59,468 bases of DNA from Pedosphaera sp. (GTDB lineage: Bacteria > Verrucomicrobiota > Verrucomicrobiia > Limisphaerales > JADLHS01), in contig SIBJ01000016.1 in assembly GCA_009695195.1 (NCBI GenBank), positions 1 to 59,468 on the forward strand, in the 5' to 3' direction. The notes under the pieces were generated by a model. It was not told the origin of the DNA. It searched no databases and was given only the letters and a program-made list of their open reading frames with translations. This document shows positions 1-8,895 of this stretch, piece after piece (the first letter of the stretch is position 1; the number at the start of each line of letters is the position of its first letter). Made by a program: the position numbers and the translations under genes.

Positions 1-140
1 GGAGTCGTTTGTTTCATGCGCCACTTTGAAACAATTCGCTCCAAGGATCCAGTTATATTCGCGTACAATTGCCGAAGCCACCCAGAAAAAATCAACGACA
101 CATGCCCTTAACTAAGCGCCATTCACGGGTGAGGGCATTA

Positions 141-260
141 TGGACTGCGGTGGCAAGTTGGACGCGACACCGCTTTGGCCCCGACGACGGCGAGGGCAAT
201 GAGCCACCCGCCCCGTTCGCTCGAAAGCGGTGTCGCGTCCGACTTGCCACCGCAGTCCAA
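141..260. repeat. REP-A palindrome, inverted pair
   Basis: Two copies of a roughly 37-bp palindromic element face each other at 141-176 and 224-260. The core is TGGACTGCGG followed by GGACGCGACACCGCTTT and its reverse complement. The same family recurs six times around the RAYT transposase at 38.7-39.7 kb, so this is a dispersed REP element. The rest of 1-369 shows no convincing gene. The short open frames there are translations of the repeat. Confidence 0.85.
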
Positions 261-369
261 AAATACCGCCAGCACCCGCTCACCCTCTCCCGCCTTTAAT
301 CGCACCCGGATTCACGTTCCGCCGTTTTCCAACCTTGACCGCGCGCCCGGCCGGGCCTAAGCAGTGCGT

Positions 370-1071
370 ATGAAGTTCTGCCTCTTCGGCATTTCAGGCA
401 TCGCGCCGGGCAAGCACAATCTCAAGGACCCACGGCTGGACCAGGCCGACAAGCTGGTCGAGGCGCAGAAAAAAACCTGCGCCCAAGTGGACGTGGTGGA
501 GGAAAAAGAATTGCTCACCTGCGACGCCATTCTCACCAGCCACGCCGCGTTGAGCGACTTGTTGATGAAGGACCTTGATTTCGTCGAGACGCGGATGAGT
601 CGCGACGCGGGCGCGGCCGAGAAGGCGGTGTTGCAGAAGCTGGCCGACGCGCTGGTCAGCGAGCAGCCCGTTTCCGCCGCAGGCCTCACGGCGGACGAAC
701 TCGCGGTGATTTCGGCGCACAATTTTTATTCGAACAAGCCGGTGGTGGTGGCCACGGAAACCGAACTGGCCGCGCCGGACGCGTTGCTGGTGCGGGCGTT
801 CGCGGCGAGCGGTTACATCAGTTTTCTGACTTTGGGCGGCAAGGAGAACCGCGCGTGGCCCATTCGCGCCGGCCTGACGGCGTGGGAGGCGGCGGGCACG
901 ATCCACACGGACATCCAACATGGTTTCATCCGCGCCGAGATCATCAGTTTTGCGGATTTGGTGGCGGCGGGCGGCGAGACACAAGCCAAACGCGCCGGCA
1001 AACAGCGGTTGGAACTCAAGACGTACGTGATGCAGGACTACGACGTGACGAACTTCCGGTTCAACAAGTGA
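370..1071 (+). CDS. YchF-related protein lacking the GTPase domain
   Basis: The protein has 233 residues. Its last 90 residues match the C-terminal (TGS-like, DUF933) part of the YchF/Ola1 ATPase: AAGTIHTDIQHGFIRAEIIS, then KTYVMQDYDV and FRFNK at the very end. The N-terminus retains a vestige (GISGIAPGK, then DPRLDQADKL, which resembles the switch region VPDPRL of YchF). The intact P-loop, the G3 DxxG motif and the NxxE/NKxD-type specificity motif are gone, and YchF is normally about 360 residues. It is probably a nucleotide-binding-deficient paralogue that may still bind the ribosome through TGS. I chose ATG 370. A GTG six bases upstream is an alternative. Family link from remembered motifs; exact role unknown. 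Confidence 0.75.
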   Translation: MKFCLFGISGIAPGKHNLKDPRLDQADKLVEAQKKTCAQVDVVEEKELLTCDAILTSHAALSDLLMKDLDFVETRMSRDAGAAEKAVLQKLADALVSEQPVSAAGLTADELAVISAHNFYSNKPVVVATETELAAPDALLVRAFAASGYISFLTLGGKENRAWPIRAGLTAWEAAGTIHTDIQHGFIRAEIISFADLVAAGGETQAKRAGKQRLELKTYVMQDYDVTNFRFNK

Positions 1072-1181
1072 GGGCGGCGGTGCGATAGGCGTTTCCCCGC
1101 TGGTCACGGATCGAATCGGCGACCCTTCGTGTAATTTGTATCAACTCGTTTGCGCCCGTTGTGTTTTTTTCGTGGCTACAC

Positions 1182-2360
1182 TCAACGGAGAAACGATTCC
1201 GCGGCGGCATCGGCGAAGCGCAGGCCCTCGTGCGTGAGTTGAAACCGCTCCGGGGTGCGGGAGGCCCAGCCGCGTTGGACGAGGCCGTCCATGTCCGCCG
1301 ACCATTCGCCGCGCAAGTCGTGGCCGGTCGTGCGCTGAAAATCCGCGAAGGGCCAGCCGGCGTTCATCCGTAAACCGAACGCGGCGGTTTCGCCGGCGCG
1401 GGCGACCGGGGAAAGTTCTTCGCGCGATTCAATGGCGCGCTTGCCTTTCTCCAGTTGCTCGCAGTAGAGCTGGGTGTTTGACCAGTTCTTCGTTCGCACG
1501 CCGCGCACGTAACCGGTCGCGCTCGGGCCGAGGCCGTGGAACGAACCGCCGCGCCAGTAGTTGAGATTGTGGCGGCAGGCGTGGGAGGGGAAGTTGCGAG
1601 TTGAAAGTTGAGAGTTGAGAGCCGCATCCCGCGCGAAGTTGGCGATTTCGTACTGGTGGAAACCGGCGGCGGTGGTGCGCGCGATCAAATCTTCGTACAT
1701 GTCGCAGGCGAGGTCTTCGTCCACGGAGAATTCGCCCGCTTGCAGTTGTGCGAAGAGCGGCGTGTCTTCTTCGTAGATGACTTCGTAGCTGGAGAGATGT
1801 TCGCTACCGAGCGAGAGCGCCTCGGTCAACGTCGCGCGCCAGATTTTCATCGTCTGGCCGGGAATGGCGAACATGAGATCTACATTCACGTTGTCGAAGC
1901 CCGCCGCGCGCAGAGTGTCGAAGGATTTGAAAACCATCTCGCGCGTGTGGATGCGGCCAAGCCGATCCAGCAACGCTTCGTCGAGTGATTGCACGCCCAT
2001 CGAGATGCGGTTGACGCCGAAGTCGCGGAGCAGTTTCGACTTGTCGGCCGAGACGGTTGCGGGATTGCACTCGACGGTGAATTCTTCCGCGCCGAGAAGG
2101 TTCAATCGTTCCATCGTGCGGAGGATTTTTTCCCATTGGCGCAGGTTGAGCAACGAGGGCGTGCCGCCGCCGAAGAAGATGGTGCGCGGTTGAAGATCAT
2201 GCGCGACGAGTTCCATTTCGCGGACGAGCGCGGCGACGTAGCGGTTGATGAGTTCGCCGCTGGAGGCCTCGGAAAAGAAGGCGCAATACGCGCATTTTTG
2301 CGCGCAAAAGGGCACGTGAAGATATAGGCTCGAAATCCGCGGCCCGCAGTTTTCCAACAT
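1182..2360 (-). CDS. hemW: HemW-like radical SAM heme chaperone
   Basis: The protein has 392 residues and belongs to the oxygen-independent coproporphyrinogen oxidase-like family. The radical SAM cluster motif CAQKCAYC lies near residues 18-25. GGGTPS and ISMGVQS follow, and the HemW-typical HNLNYW lies near residue 265. HemW delivers heme to cytochromes rather than acting as CPO, and members have one CxxxCxxC motif as here. Between ANFAR and CRHNLNYW, where relatives have only a few residues, the protein has an extra stretch (LNSQLSTRN) encoded by a heptamer array, so the frame has tolerated an insertion. The gene stands alone on the minus strand. Confidence 0.9.
   Translation of the reverse strand: MLENCGPRISSLYLHVPFCAQKCAYCAFFSEASSGELINRYVAALVREMELVAHDLQPRTIFFGGGTPSLLNLRQWEKILRTMERLNLLGAEEFTVECNPATVSADKSKLLRDFGVNRISMGVQSLDEALLDRLGRIHTREMVFKSFDTLRAAGFDNVNVDLMFAIPGQTMKIWRATLTEALSLGSEHLSSYEVIYEEDTPLFAQLQAGEFSVDEDLACDMYEDLIARTTAAGFHQYEIANFARDAALNSQLSTRNFPSHACRHNLNYWRGGSFHGLGPSATGYVRGVRTKNWSNTQLYCEQLEKGKRAIESREELSPVARAGETAAFGLRMNAGWPFADFQRTTGHDLRGEWSADMDGLVQRGWASRTPERFQLTHEGLRFADAAAESFLR
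1593..1620. repeat. heptamer array inside hemW (4 x 7 bp)
   Basis: Four tandem units GTTGCGA, GTTGAAA, GTTGAGA, GTTGAGA on the plus strand, exactly 28 bp, lie inside the hemW reading frame (about residues 247-256). They encode residues absent from the usual HemW spacing between the NFAR and HNLNYW motifs. It belongs to the window-wide class of 7-bp arrays. Confidence 0.85.
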
Positions 2361-2434
2361 GCGGGGAGGATAGGCAACCGGGCGGACGCGCGCGACGAAA
2401 TTTTCAGTTTGGCAACCCGCCGCGCGATCCGGCG

Positions 2435-2644
2435 TCAGTGGGGATTCAAACGCTGGACGTTTTGAGCTTTCAGTCCTTTATCGCTGGGGACGACGTCAAA
2501 GACCACTTCTTCGCCTTCAAGCAAGGTCTTGAAGCCGCCTCCCATGATGGAGGTGTGGTGAACGAAAACGTCCTGACCGGTAGGCTGCGCGATGAAACCG
2601 AAGCCTTTCTTGTTGTCGAACCACTTTACTTTGCCGCTAGCCAT
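2435..2644 (-). CDS. cspA: cold-shock domain protein
   Basis: A 69-residue CspA-type single OB-fold protein. RNP1 (KGFGFI) and RNP2 (DVFVHHTSI) are intact, and the start MASGKVKWFDNKKGFGFI is canonical. It binds single-stranded nucleic acid and melts RNA structure. It has its own promoter and a leader of about 110 nt, as is common for csp genes, whose leaders can control translation. I give the symbol as a family name; the paralogue cannot be assigned. Confidence 0.93.
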   Translation of the reverse strand: MASGKVKWFDNKKGFGFIAQPTGQDVFVHHTSIMGGGFKTLLEGEEVVFDVVPSDKGLKAQNVQRLNPH

Positions 2645-2760
2645 AATTTCTCTCCTGGGCCGTTCGGGCGGGCCACAAAAAAGTCACGCGTACGGCACAG
2701 CTGGATCCTATGCCCGTCCAAGTGGGAAATTTAGTGGTTCATACGCCCGAACTGGTGGCA

Positions 2761-2789
2761 AGGATAGGAATTTAACTTTGTTTGGTCAA
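2761..2789 (-). promoter_or_regulatory. sigma70-type promoter of the cold-shock gene
   Basis: On the minus strand a -35 TTGACC (plus positions 2784-2789) is followed after exactly 17 bp by a -10 TATCCT (2761-2766). Transcription would begin near 2754 and give a leader of about 110 nt before the csp start at 2644. Confidence 0.6.
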
Positions 2790-2861
2790 GGTTTTGTTTT
2801 TCACACGATCGCTTCGGATATCGTTCGCCGTTAAACCCGAATCGCTTTCGGTGTCGCAGCA

Positions 2862-3227
2862 TTAGACGCGCAAAGCTTCTTCGAGCAATTGAGGAAGATG
2901 GGTTAATAGAGCCGCTTCATCCACCGTCACGTTCGCGCCGGACCGCTGGGCCGCAGGAAGTTTCTCGGCGGTCGCGGAGAAGGCTACGATCGGGAGGTGA
3001 AGGGTCTGCGGATTCCCACGCAGCTCGGCAATCAATGGGCAGAGGTCAATCCCGGCCGAATCCAGGTCAACGATCAGCAACATCGCCCCCTCGGCCACGG
3101 CCAGCCCGGCAAGTTCGGCGGCGTGGTTGACGGTCTACACCCGATAACTCAAATCCTGCAACCGGTTCACCAACTGACGGCTCGTCAAAAGTTTTTGGCA
3201 GAAAACAATGGCCAACGGTTGCGTCAT
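2862..3227 (-). pseudogene. receiver-like protein broken by an in-frame amber codon
   Basis: One reading frame runs from ATG 3227 to 2862 (121 sense codons), interrupted only by TAG at 3135-3137 (codon 31). Upstream of the stop it reads MTQPLAIVFCQKLLTSRQL. Downstream it reads AAELAGLAVAEGAMLLIVDL, then LHLPIVAFSATAEK. This resembles a CheY-like receiver fold: the LLIVDLDS strand in place of the phospho-Asp strand, and IVAFSA for beta4. Typical receiver acid pairs are not obvious, so it may be a pseudo-receiver. A single change (for example CAG to TAG) explains the break. It could be a recent pseudogene, a sequencing error or stop readthrough. A restart at 3098 would give 78 residues. Confidence 0.6.
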
Positions 3228-3403
3228 GAAACCATGGTGCGGCGAGTCGCGCTCAAATGCAAAAAATTTTCAGGCTGACGGGGTTACGTCCGCTATTCCC
3301 AGTCGAATGCGCAGCGTCGTTCCGGTTTTAAGGCTTGACGGCTTTTCCCGCTTTTTTTAAGGTCACGATACAACGGTATAGTTTTGCTGCTTCGCCAGCT
3401 GTG

Positions 3404-3437
3404 AAAGTCGGAAGAGTAACAATCTGCCGACTTTTTT
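3404..3437 (+). terminator. terminator-like hairpin in the nusA leader
   Basis: AAAGTCGG (3404-3411) pairs with CCGACTTT (3427-3434) across a 15-nt loop and is followed directly by more T residues. This is the form of an intrinsic terminator and ends only 31 bp before the nusA ATG. Since NusA affects termination, it could be an autoregulatory attenuator, or simply insulation from upstream transcription. A small CCCC-GCGA-GGGG hairpin follows at 3441-3452. A possible -35 TTGACG at 3335 has only a weak -10. Confidence 0.5.
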
Positions 3438-3468
3438 GTTCCCCGCGAGGGGTTGCCGTTCCGTGCGT

Positions 3469-4749
3469 ATGAATGCTGACTTTTTAGCGGTTCTAGAATT
3501 TTGGGAACGAGAAAAAGGCATCAGCCGTGACATTCTCGTCGCGGCGGTGCAGGAAGCGCTGTTGTCCGCCGCCAAGAAGGCGGTCGGCCCGGCGCGGGAA
3601 ATGCGCGTCCAGATTGATCCCAAGAACGGCGATATCCGGGCCTTTGCCAAACTCGTCGTCTCGGACAAGGTCATCTCCAAGCACGACCAGATTTCCGTCT
3701 TCGACGCCCGGCGCATCAAAGCCGACGTCCTGGTCGGCGACGAAGTGGAAGTGGAAGTCACGCCCGCGGGTTTTGGCCGAATCGCTTCGCAATACGCCAA
3801 GCAGGCGCTGATGCAACAGATCCGCCGCGCCGAAAAGGCGCTCATCTTCACCGAATTCAAGGATCGCGTCGGCGACATCATCAGCGGGACGGTTCGCCGC
3901 TTCGACCGCTCCGACGTGATGGTTGACCTCGGCAAATACGAGGCCCTGCTCCCGAACAAGGAGCGCGTGCCCACGGAGGAATACCAGATCGGCGAGCGCA
4001 TCCGTTGTTACGTCAAAGCGGTCGAACAAGGCCCGCACGGCCCCGACATCATTCTCTCCCGCGCCGATCCGCGGTTTGTCATCAAGCTGTTCCAACTCGA
4101 AGTGTCCGAGATCAACGACGGCACCATCGAGGTAAAAGGCATCGCCCGCGAGGCGGGATTCCGCACCAAACTCGCCGTCTGGACGCGCGATGAAAAAGTG
4201 GATCCCGTCGGCGCGTGCGTCGGTCTCCGCGGCCAGCGCGTGAAAAACATCGTGCGCGAACTCAACAACGAGAAGGTGGACATCATCAAGTGGTCATCCA
4301 ACGTCCGCGAATACGTCACCAACGCGCTCAATCCCGCCAAGCTCAAGGCCTTTGAGATTGATGAAGCCAACCGCCGCGTCCGCATCATCACCAGCGAGGA
4401 CCAGCTTTCACTGGCCATCGGCAAGCGCGGCCAGAACGCCCGGCTCACTTCGAAGCTCACCGGCTGGCAGGTGGACATCGAAGCCGAGGTCATCGTGACG
4501 AAAGGTTTTGACGAGAAGGTGGCCGAAGCCGTGGAACTGCTCGCGTCCATTCCGGGCATTCTCCGCGAACAAGCCGATGCGCTGGTTCACGCCGGTCTGA
4601 CCCGGCTGGAAGATTTGTTGCAGGCCGATGAGACCGATCTGAAAGACATTCCGCAGATCGGCGATCAGGCCGGCACCGTGTTGCAAGCCGCCCGCACGGA
4701 AGCCGAGCGCCGCAAGATTCAACTCGGTGGCGACGTCGCCGCCGCGTGA
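3469..4749 (+). CDS. nusA: transcription termination/antitermination factor NusA
   Basis: The protein has 426 residues. The order is the NusA N-terminal RNAP-binding domain (starting MNADFLAVLEFWEREKGI), an S1 domain (GDIISGTVRRFDRSDVMVDL), two KH domains (VDPVGACVGLRGQRVKNIV; LSLAIGKRGQNARL), and a C-terminal helix-hairpin-helix region (residues about 350-415). It modulates pausing, termination and rRNA antitermination. I chose ATG 3469 because the frame upstream lies in the leader hairpin. rimP, which commonly precedes nusA, is not here. infB follows 91 bp downstream, the conserved order. Confidence 0.96.
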   Translation: MNADFLAVLEFWEREKGISRDILVAAVQEALLSAAKKAVGPAREMRVQIDPKNGDIRAFAKLVVSDKVISKHDQISVFDARRIKADVLVGDEVEVEVTPAGFGRIASQYAKQALMQQIRRAEKALIFTEFKDRVGDIISGTVRRFDRSDVMVDLGKYEALLPNKERVPTEEYQIGERIRCYVKAVEQGPHGPDIILSRADPRFVIKLFQLEVSEINDGTIEVKGIAREAGFRTKLAVWTRDEKVDPVGACVGLRGQRVKNIVRELNNEKVDIIKWSSNVREYVTNALNPAKLKAFEIDEANRRVRIITSEDQLSLAIGKRGQNARLTSKLTGWQVDIEAEVIVTKGFDEKVAEAVELLASIPGILREQADALVHAGLTRLEDLLQADETDLKDIPQIGDQAGTVLQAARTEAERRKIQLGGDVAAA

Positions 4750-4840
4750 GGTTTTCATGAAGCAGTCAGCAGGATTTTTTGTTCGTTGGAAACAGCCATG
4801 AAGGCTCGATTCCAACAGTGGTTCGCGGTCTGGAAGCATT

Positions 4841-7282
4841 ATGCCCGTTCGCATTTACGACATCTCGAAGAAGCTCGGCTTGGAGAACAAGGAAATCCTA
4901 GCCGCAGCCAAAGCGTTGGGCATGGCCGCAGCCAAAGTCCCGTCCAGTTCGCTCGATAAGATCACCGCTAAATACCTCGAAGACGAAATCCTCAAGGCGC
5001 ATCCCGAAATCGCCGCCAGAATTGCCGCACCCCCCGAGCCCGAGAAACCCAAACCGGCACCGGTAGATCAAAAGATTGAAATAATCACCGCGCCGCCGCC
5101 GCCGGTTGAAATTGCCCCGCCAGCCCCAGAAGTTTCCGAAACCCCGACGGCAACTCCGGGCGAGCTGACCCCGCTCGCCGAAGCGAAAGTCGAAGCCTCG
5201 CCAGCCGTTCCCGCGAAACCGCTCGAACCGCCCAAACCCAAAGTCGGCGAAAAAGTCGGCTTCATTCAACTCACTCAACGACCGCCGGCCAAGCCGCCTG
5301 AACGCGGCCCGGCTCCGAAACCGGCCGGCCGCCAGGCCTCCGGTCATACCGATTTTGCCCGTCGCGGCGGCGACACTCGCGGCGGTCGCGGCCCAGGCCA
5401 ATCGCAATCCTCTCCGCAAAGATCATCCGGTCCGGCGAAGTCTGCCGAACCCGCCCGCCCCGCCGCGCCCAAAGTCAATTTACCCGCCGACGCGCAGGTC
5501 ATCACGATCAAGCCGCCCATCGTCGTCCGCGAACTCGCCGAGCAGCTCAAGCAGAAGCCGTTCAAGATCATCGCCGACCTGATGGAAGCCGGTGTGTTCG
5601 CCAACGTGAACCAGGCGATTGACGAAAAAATTGCCGCGCAAATCTGTGTGAAGTACGGCGTCCGGTTCGAAGTCGAGAAGCGCGCCAAAGGTGAAGGCCA
5701 GGTCCACGCTCCCGCCAAAAAAATCGAAGTTGACCTCGATGACAAACCCGAGCAGCTCAAACCCCGTCCGCCCGTCGTCACCATCATGGGACACGTGGAT
5801 CATGGCAAGACTTCGCTGCTCGACGTCATCCGCAAGGCCAACGTCGCGGCGGGCGAAGCCGGCGGCATCACCCAGCACATCGGCGCCTACACCATTTCTT
5901 TCCCCCATCCCGAGCGCAAAGGCGAACATCAACAGATCACGTTCCTCGACACGCCCGGCCACGCGGCCTTCAGTTCCATGCGCGCGCGCGGCGCGAACGT
6001 CACCGACATCGTCGTGCTCGTCGTCGCCGCCAACGATGGCGTCATGCCGCAAACCGTGGAAGCGCTCAACCACGCGAAGGCCGCGAAGGTTCCCATCCTC
6101 GTAGCCGTGAACAAGTGCGACCACCCGAACGCGAACCCGATGAAGGTGCGCCAGCAGTTGCAGGAAAAAGGTCTCGTGCCCGACGACTGGGGCGGCGAAA
6201 CAATCTTTGTGGATTGCTCCGCGCTGACCAAGCAGGGCGTGGACAAGTTGCTCGAAATGATTTTGCTTCAGGCCGACTTGCTGGAGTTGAAAGCCAATCC
6301 CGACCGCCACGCCAAGGGCAACGTCATCGAGTCCGGCATCGAACCCGGCGGCCCGATGGCCACCGTGCTCGTGCGCAAAGGCACGCTGCGCATTGGCGAC
6401 GTGATCATCTGCGGCGAGTTTTACGGCAAAACCCGAGCGCTCATCAACGAGGAGGGCAAGCGGCTCAAGGAAGCCTCGCCCTCCGTCGCGGTGAAAGTTC
6501 TCGGCCTCAATGGCGTGCCCGATGCCGGACAGGAATTCAGCGTCTGCGAAGACGAGCGCACCGCCCGCGATCTCGCCACCGAACGCGCCCAGGCCGGGCG
6601 CGCCGAAAGTCTCGAAGCCAAATCCAAGGTCACGCTCGAAAATCTTTTCGCCACGCTCGACTCGCAGCAGGGCAAGGCGCTGAAAGTGGTCGTCAAAGCC
6701 GACGCCCAGGGCTCCGTCGAGGCCATCGTCGAGGCGCTCAAGAAGATCGAAAGCGACAAGGTCACGCTCGAAGTCATCCACAGCGACGTCGGCGCGATCA
6801 CCGAGAACGACGTCGCCCTCGCTTCCGCTTCCACCGGAATCATTCTCGGCTTTCACACGCGCGTGGACAGCACCGCCGCCGAGAAAGCCAAGCATGTCAA
6901 CGTTCAGATCAAACTTTACGCGATCATCTACGAACTGATTGACGACGTGAAAGCCGGCATGGCCGGTCTGCTCGATCCCGTCGCGAAGGAAGTCATCGTC
7001 GGCTCGGCGGAAGTGCGCCAGATTTTCAACCTGTCCAAGGGCGTGCCCGTGGCCGGCTCCATGGTCACGGTCGGTCGCATTGTGCGCGGCAAGGTCCGCG
7101 TCCGCCGCCGCAAGGATGTCATCTACGAGGGCGTCACGCAGTCGCTGCGCCGTTTCCAGGACGAAGTCAACGAAGTCCGCGCCGGCATGGAATGCGGCAT
7201 CCGCATCGAAGGCTTCACCGAAATCCAGGTCGGCGACCTCGTCGAGTGTTACGCCATCGAGAAGACCGCGGCTAAATTGTGA
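4841..7282 (+). CDS. infB: translation initiation factor IF-2
   Basis: The protein has 813 residues. An N-terminal IF2_N motif ([18 protein letters not shown]) is followed by a Pro/Ala/Lys-rich linker (about residues 65-210). Next come the second IF2_N, then the G domain with [11 protein letters not shown] (G1), DTPGHAAF (G3) and NKCDHP (G4), and then domains II-IV, ending in a VECYAIEK motif typical of the C-terminal fMet-tRNA-binding region. It places initiator tRNA on the 30S subunit. It is in the nusA-infB-rbfA cluster. Confidence 0.97.
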   Translation: MPVRIYDISKKLGLENKEILAAAKALGMAAAKVPSSSLDKITAKYLEDEILKAHPEIAARIAAPPEPEKPKPAPVDQKIEIITAPPPPVEIAPPAPEVSETPTATPGELTPLAEAKVEASPAVPAKPLEPPKPKVGEKVGFIQLTQRPPAKPPERGPAPKPAGRQASGHTDFARRGGDTRGGRGPGQSQSSPQRSSGPAKSAEPARPAAPKVNLPADAQVITIKPPIVVRELAEQLKQKPFKIIADLMEAGVFANVNQAIDEKIAAQICVKYGVRFEVEKRAKGEGQVHAPAKKIEVDLDDKPEQLKPRPPVVTIMGHVDHGKTSLLDVIRKANVAAGEAGGITQHIGAYTISFPHPERKGEHQQITFLDTPGHAAFSSMRARGANVTDIVVLVVAANDGVMPQTVEALNHAKAAKVPILVAVNKCDHPNANPMKVRQQLQEKGLVPDDWGGETIFVDCSALTKQGVDKLLEMILLQADLLELKANPDRHAKGNVIESGIEPGGPMATVLVRKGTLRIGDVIICGEFYGKTRALINEEGKRLKEASPSVAVKVLGLNGVPDAGQEFSVCEDERTARDLATERAQAGRAESLEAKSKVTLENLFATLDSQQGKALKVVVKADAQGSVEAIVEALKKIESDKVTLEVIHSDVGAITENDVALASASTGIILGFHTRVDSTAAEKAKHVNVQIKLYAIIYELIDDVKAGMAGLLDPVAKEVIVGSAEVRQIFNLSKGVPVAGSMVTVGRIVRGKVRVRRRKDVIYEGVTQSLRRFQDEVNEVRAGMECGIRIEGFTEIQVGDLVECYAIEKTAAKL

Positions 7283-7289
7283 GAAGAAC

Positions 7290-7374
7290 GAGATTATGAT
7301 TAAGAGAAAGATTACGATTAAGAGGGCGGACCTTTGCTCTCGGCCCTCTTAATCGTAATCGCAATCTTGATCTC
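7290..7374. repeat. hairpin of short tandem words between infB and rbfA
   Basis: The left arm 7290-7327 is built of GATTAxGATTAAGAG-like words. The right arm 7343-7374 is largely its reverse complement, with the innermost stem ATTAAGAGGGC/GCCCTCTTAAT and a 15-nt loop. It lies entirely between the infB stop and rbfA start. This is the same architecture as the heptamer hairpins elsewhere, here with mixed 6-7-bp periodicity. Confidence 0.75.
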
Positions 7375-7380
7375 GCAGCC

Positions 7381-7758
7381 ATGCCCGGCCACCGACATCT
7401 CCGCGTCCGCGAACTCCTCAAACGGGGGATTGGCGAAGCCGTCCGCCGCGAGTTCAACGTCGCCGAATGCGGCCTGATTTCCGTCAACGATGTCGCGTGC
7501 GGCGGCGATCTGAAGTCCGCCACGGTCTTCATCAGCATCTTCGGCAGCGCGGACCAGCAAAAACGCGGCCTCGCCGAGCTCACCGAACATCGCACCCGCC
7601 TCCAGGGCCTCGTCGCCAAAGCGGTGGTGTTGAAATACACGCCCACGCTCCGCTTCGTCGTGGATGACTCCATCGTTCGCGGCAACCGCGTCATGCAGAT
7701 CATCGAGGAACTGGACAAGACCTCACCGGTGGCACCGAGCGAAGAAGAAGCAGAATGA
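7381..7758 (+). CDS. rbfA: ribosome-binding factor A
   Basis: The protein has 125 residues, normal length for the family. It starts MPGHRHLRVRELLKRGIGE, has the KH-like core ATVFISIFGS, and near the end has the diagnostic TPTLRFVVDDSIVRG (family pattern PxLxFxxDxS). It binds helix 1 of 16S rRNA during 30S maturation and cold adaptation. It sits in the conserved place between infB and the DHH phosphoesterase. Confidence 0.95.
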   Translation: MPGHRHLRVRELLKRGIGEAVRREFNVAECGLISVNDVACGGDLKSATVFISIFGSADQQKRGLAELTEHRTRLQGLVAKAVVLKYTPTLRFVVDDSIVRGNRVMQIIEELDKTSPVAPSEEEAE

Positions 7759-7862
7759 GAACATTCAACATTCAACATTCAACGCCGAACATCCAAGAAA
7801 GGAAACGCGCTTGCCGCAGCTTGACTCGGCGTTGGGCGTTGAATGTTGAATGTTGAATGTTC
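7759..7862. repeat. heptamer hairpin between rbfA and the DHH gene
   Basis: The left arm (7759-7788) contains ACATTCA three times in tandem and continues to AACGCCGA. The right arm (7826-7862) is its reverse complement with TGAATGT three times. The loop is about 37 nt. It begins 1 bp after the rbfA stop and ends 13 bp before the next start. Confidence 0.9.
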
Positions 7863-7875
7863 CCAAGCGATCCGC

Positions 7876-8859
7876 ATGAAGCCTCATCCGCCCATCATTG
7901 ATCGCATCCTCGACGCGCTGCGCGCCGCGAAAACAATTTGCGTCGTCGGCCACGTCCGGCCCGACGGCGATTGCATCGGCTCACAACTCGGCCTCACCCT
8001 CGCCCTCCGCGCCGACGGCAAAAAGGTTTTCTGCTGGAATGAGGACGCCATCCCGCAGAAATATCGCTTCCTCGACCGCGACGGTGATTTCCAGAAACCG
8101 AGACCCGGCATCAAGTTCGACTGCGTCGTCGCCACCGACTGCGCGAGCTTCGAGCGGCTCGGCAAAGCCGGTGCGTTCATCGCCCGCCGGAAACCGCTCA
8201 TCAACATTGACCATCACGAAAGCAACACGCGCTACGGCGACTTGAACTGGGTCTCGCCGCGCGACCCTTCGACCGGCGAATTGATTTATCGCCTGCTGAA
8301 AATCGCGCGCTGGCCCGTCACCCCGCGCATCGCGGATTGTCTGTTCACCGCCGTCTCCACCGACACCGGCTCGTTCCAGTACCCGAGCACGCGCCCCGGC
8401 ACCTTTCACGTCGGCGGCGAACTTGTCACCCGCGGCGCGGACCTGGCGAAAATTTGCGGCGAAGTTTACGAATCGTTCCCCCTCTCTCGCGCGCGATTGC
8501 TCAAGCACGTTTACGGCAAGTTCAAGCTCACGCACAACGACCGCATCGCCTGGTTCTGGCTCAAGAAAGCCGACCTCGCCCGCACCGGCGCCGAGAGCAA
8601 CGACACCGAAGGTTTGATTGATCACATCCGCGCCATCGAACCCGTCGTCGTCGCGTGCGTCTTCGAGGAAATCCAACCCGAGTTGACGCGCATCAGTCTC
8701 CGCTCCAAAGGCGGGCAGGTGAACGTGAATGAAATCGCCGCGCAATTCGGCGGCGGCGGCCATCCCGCCGCGGCGGGCGCGCGCATCCCCGGCCCGCCGC
8801 TCGCCACCCAGCGCCGCGTCATCTCGGCCATCAAGAAGGCGATCAACCAGGCGCGATAA
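7876..8859 (+). CDS. nrnA: DHH-family phosphoesterase (NrnA-like)
   Basis: The protein has 327 residues. The DHH domain shows GHVRPDGDCIGSQLGL, VATDCAS and INIDHHESN, and the DHHA1 domain ends with the GGGGHPAAAG motif. Members degrade nanoRNA or pAp, and some cleave cyclic di-AMP or its product. In many bacteria this gene lies between rbfA and truB, as here. The substrate cannot be told from sequence, so the symbol is by family and context. Start ATG 7876; the upstream in-frame region is the heptamer hairpin. Confidence 0.88.
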   Translation: MKPHPPIIDRILDALRAAKTICVVGHVRPDGDCIGSQLGLTLALRADGKKVFCWNEDAIPQKYRFLDRDGDFQKPRPGIKFDCVVATDCASFERLGKAGAFIARRKPLINIDHHESNTRYGDLNWVSPRDPSTGELIYRLLKIARWPVTPRIADCLFTAVSTDTGSFQYPSTRPGTFHVGGELVTRGADLAKICGEVYESFPLSRARLLKHVYGKFKLTHNDRIAWFWLKKADLARTGAESNDTEGLIDHIRAIEPVVVACVFEEIQPELTRISLRSKGGQVNVNEIAAQFGGGGHPAAAGARIPGPPLATQRRVISAIKKAINQAR

Positions 8860-8895
8860 ATTTTTACGGCAGAACTCCGGGCGGTCTGGTATGCA

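Noticed and set aside
1..369. Small proteins in the first 360 bases
   Set aside because: They are translations of the REP-A inverted pair in several frames.
3335..3363. nusA promoter with TTGACG as -35
   Set aside because: The matching -10 (TAAGGT at 17 bp) is weak, so I did not list it as a feature.
5480..6895. Long open frame on the minus strand across infB
   Set aside because: Frame shadow of a GC-rich coding region; the product is Asp/His/Val-rich low complexity with no motif, and infB is certain.
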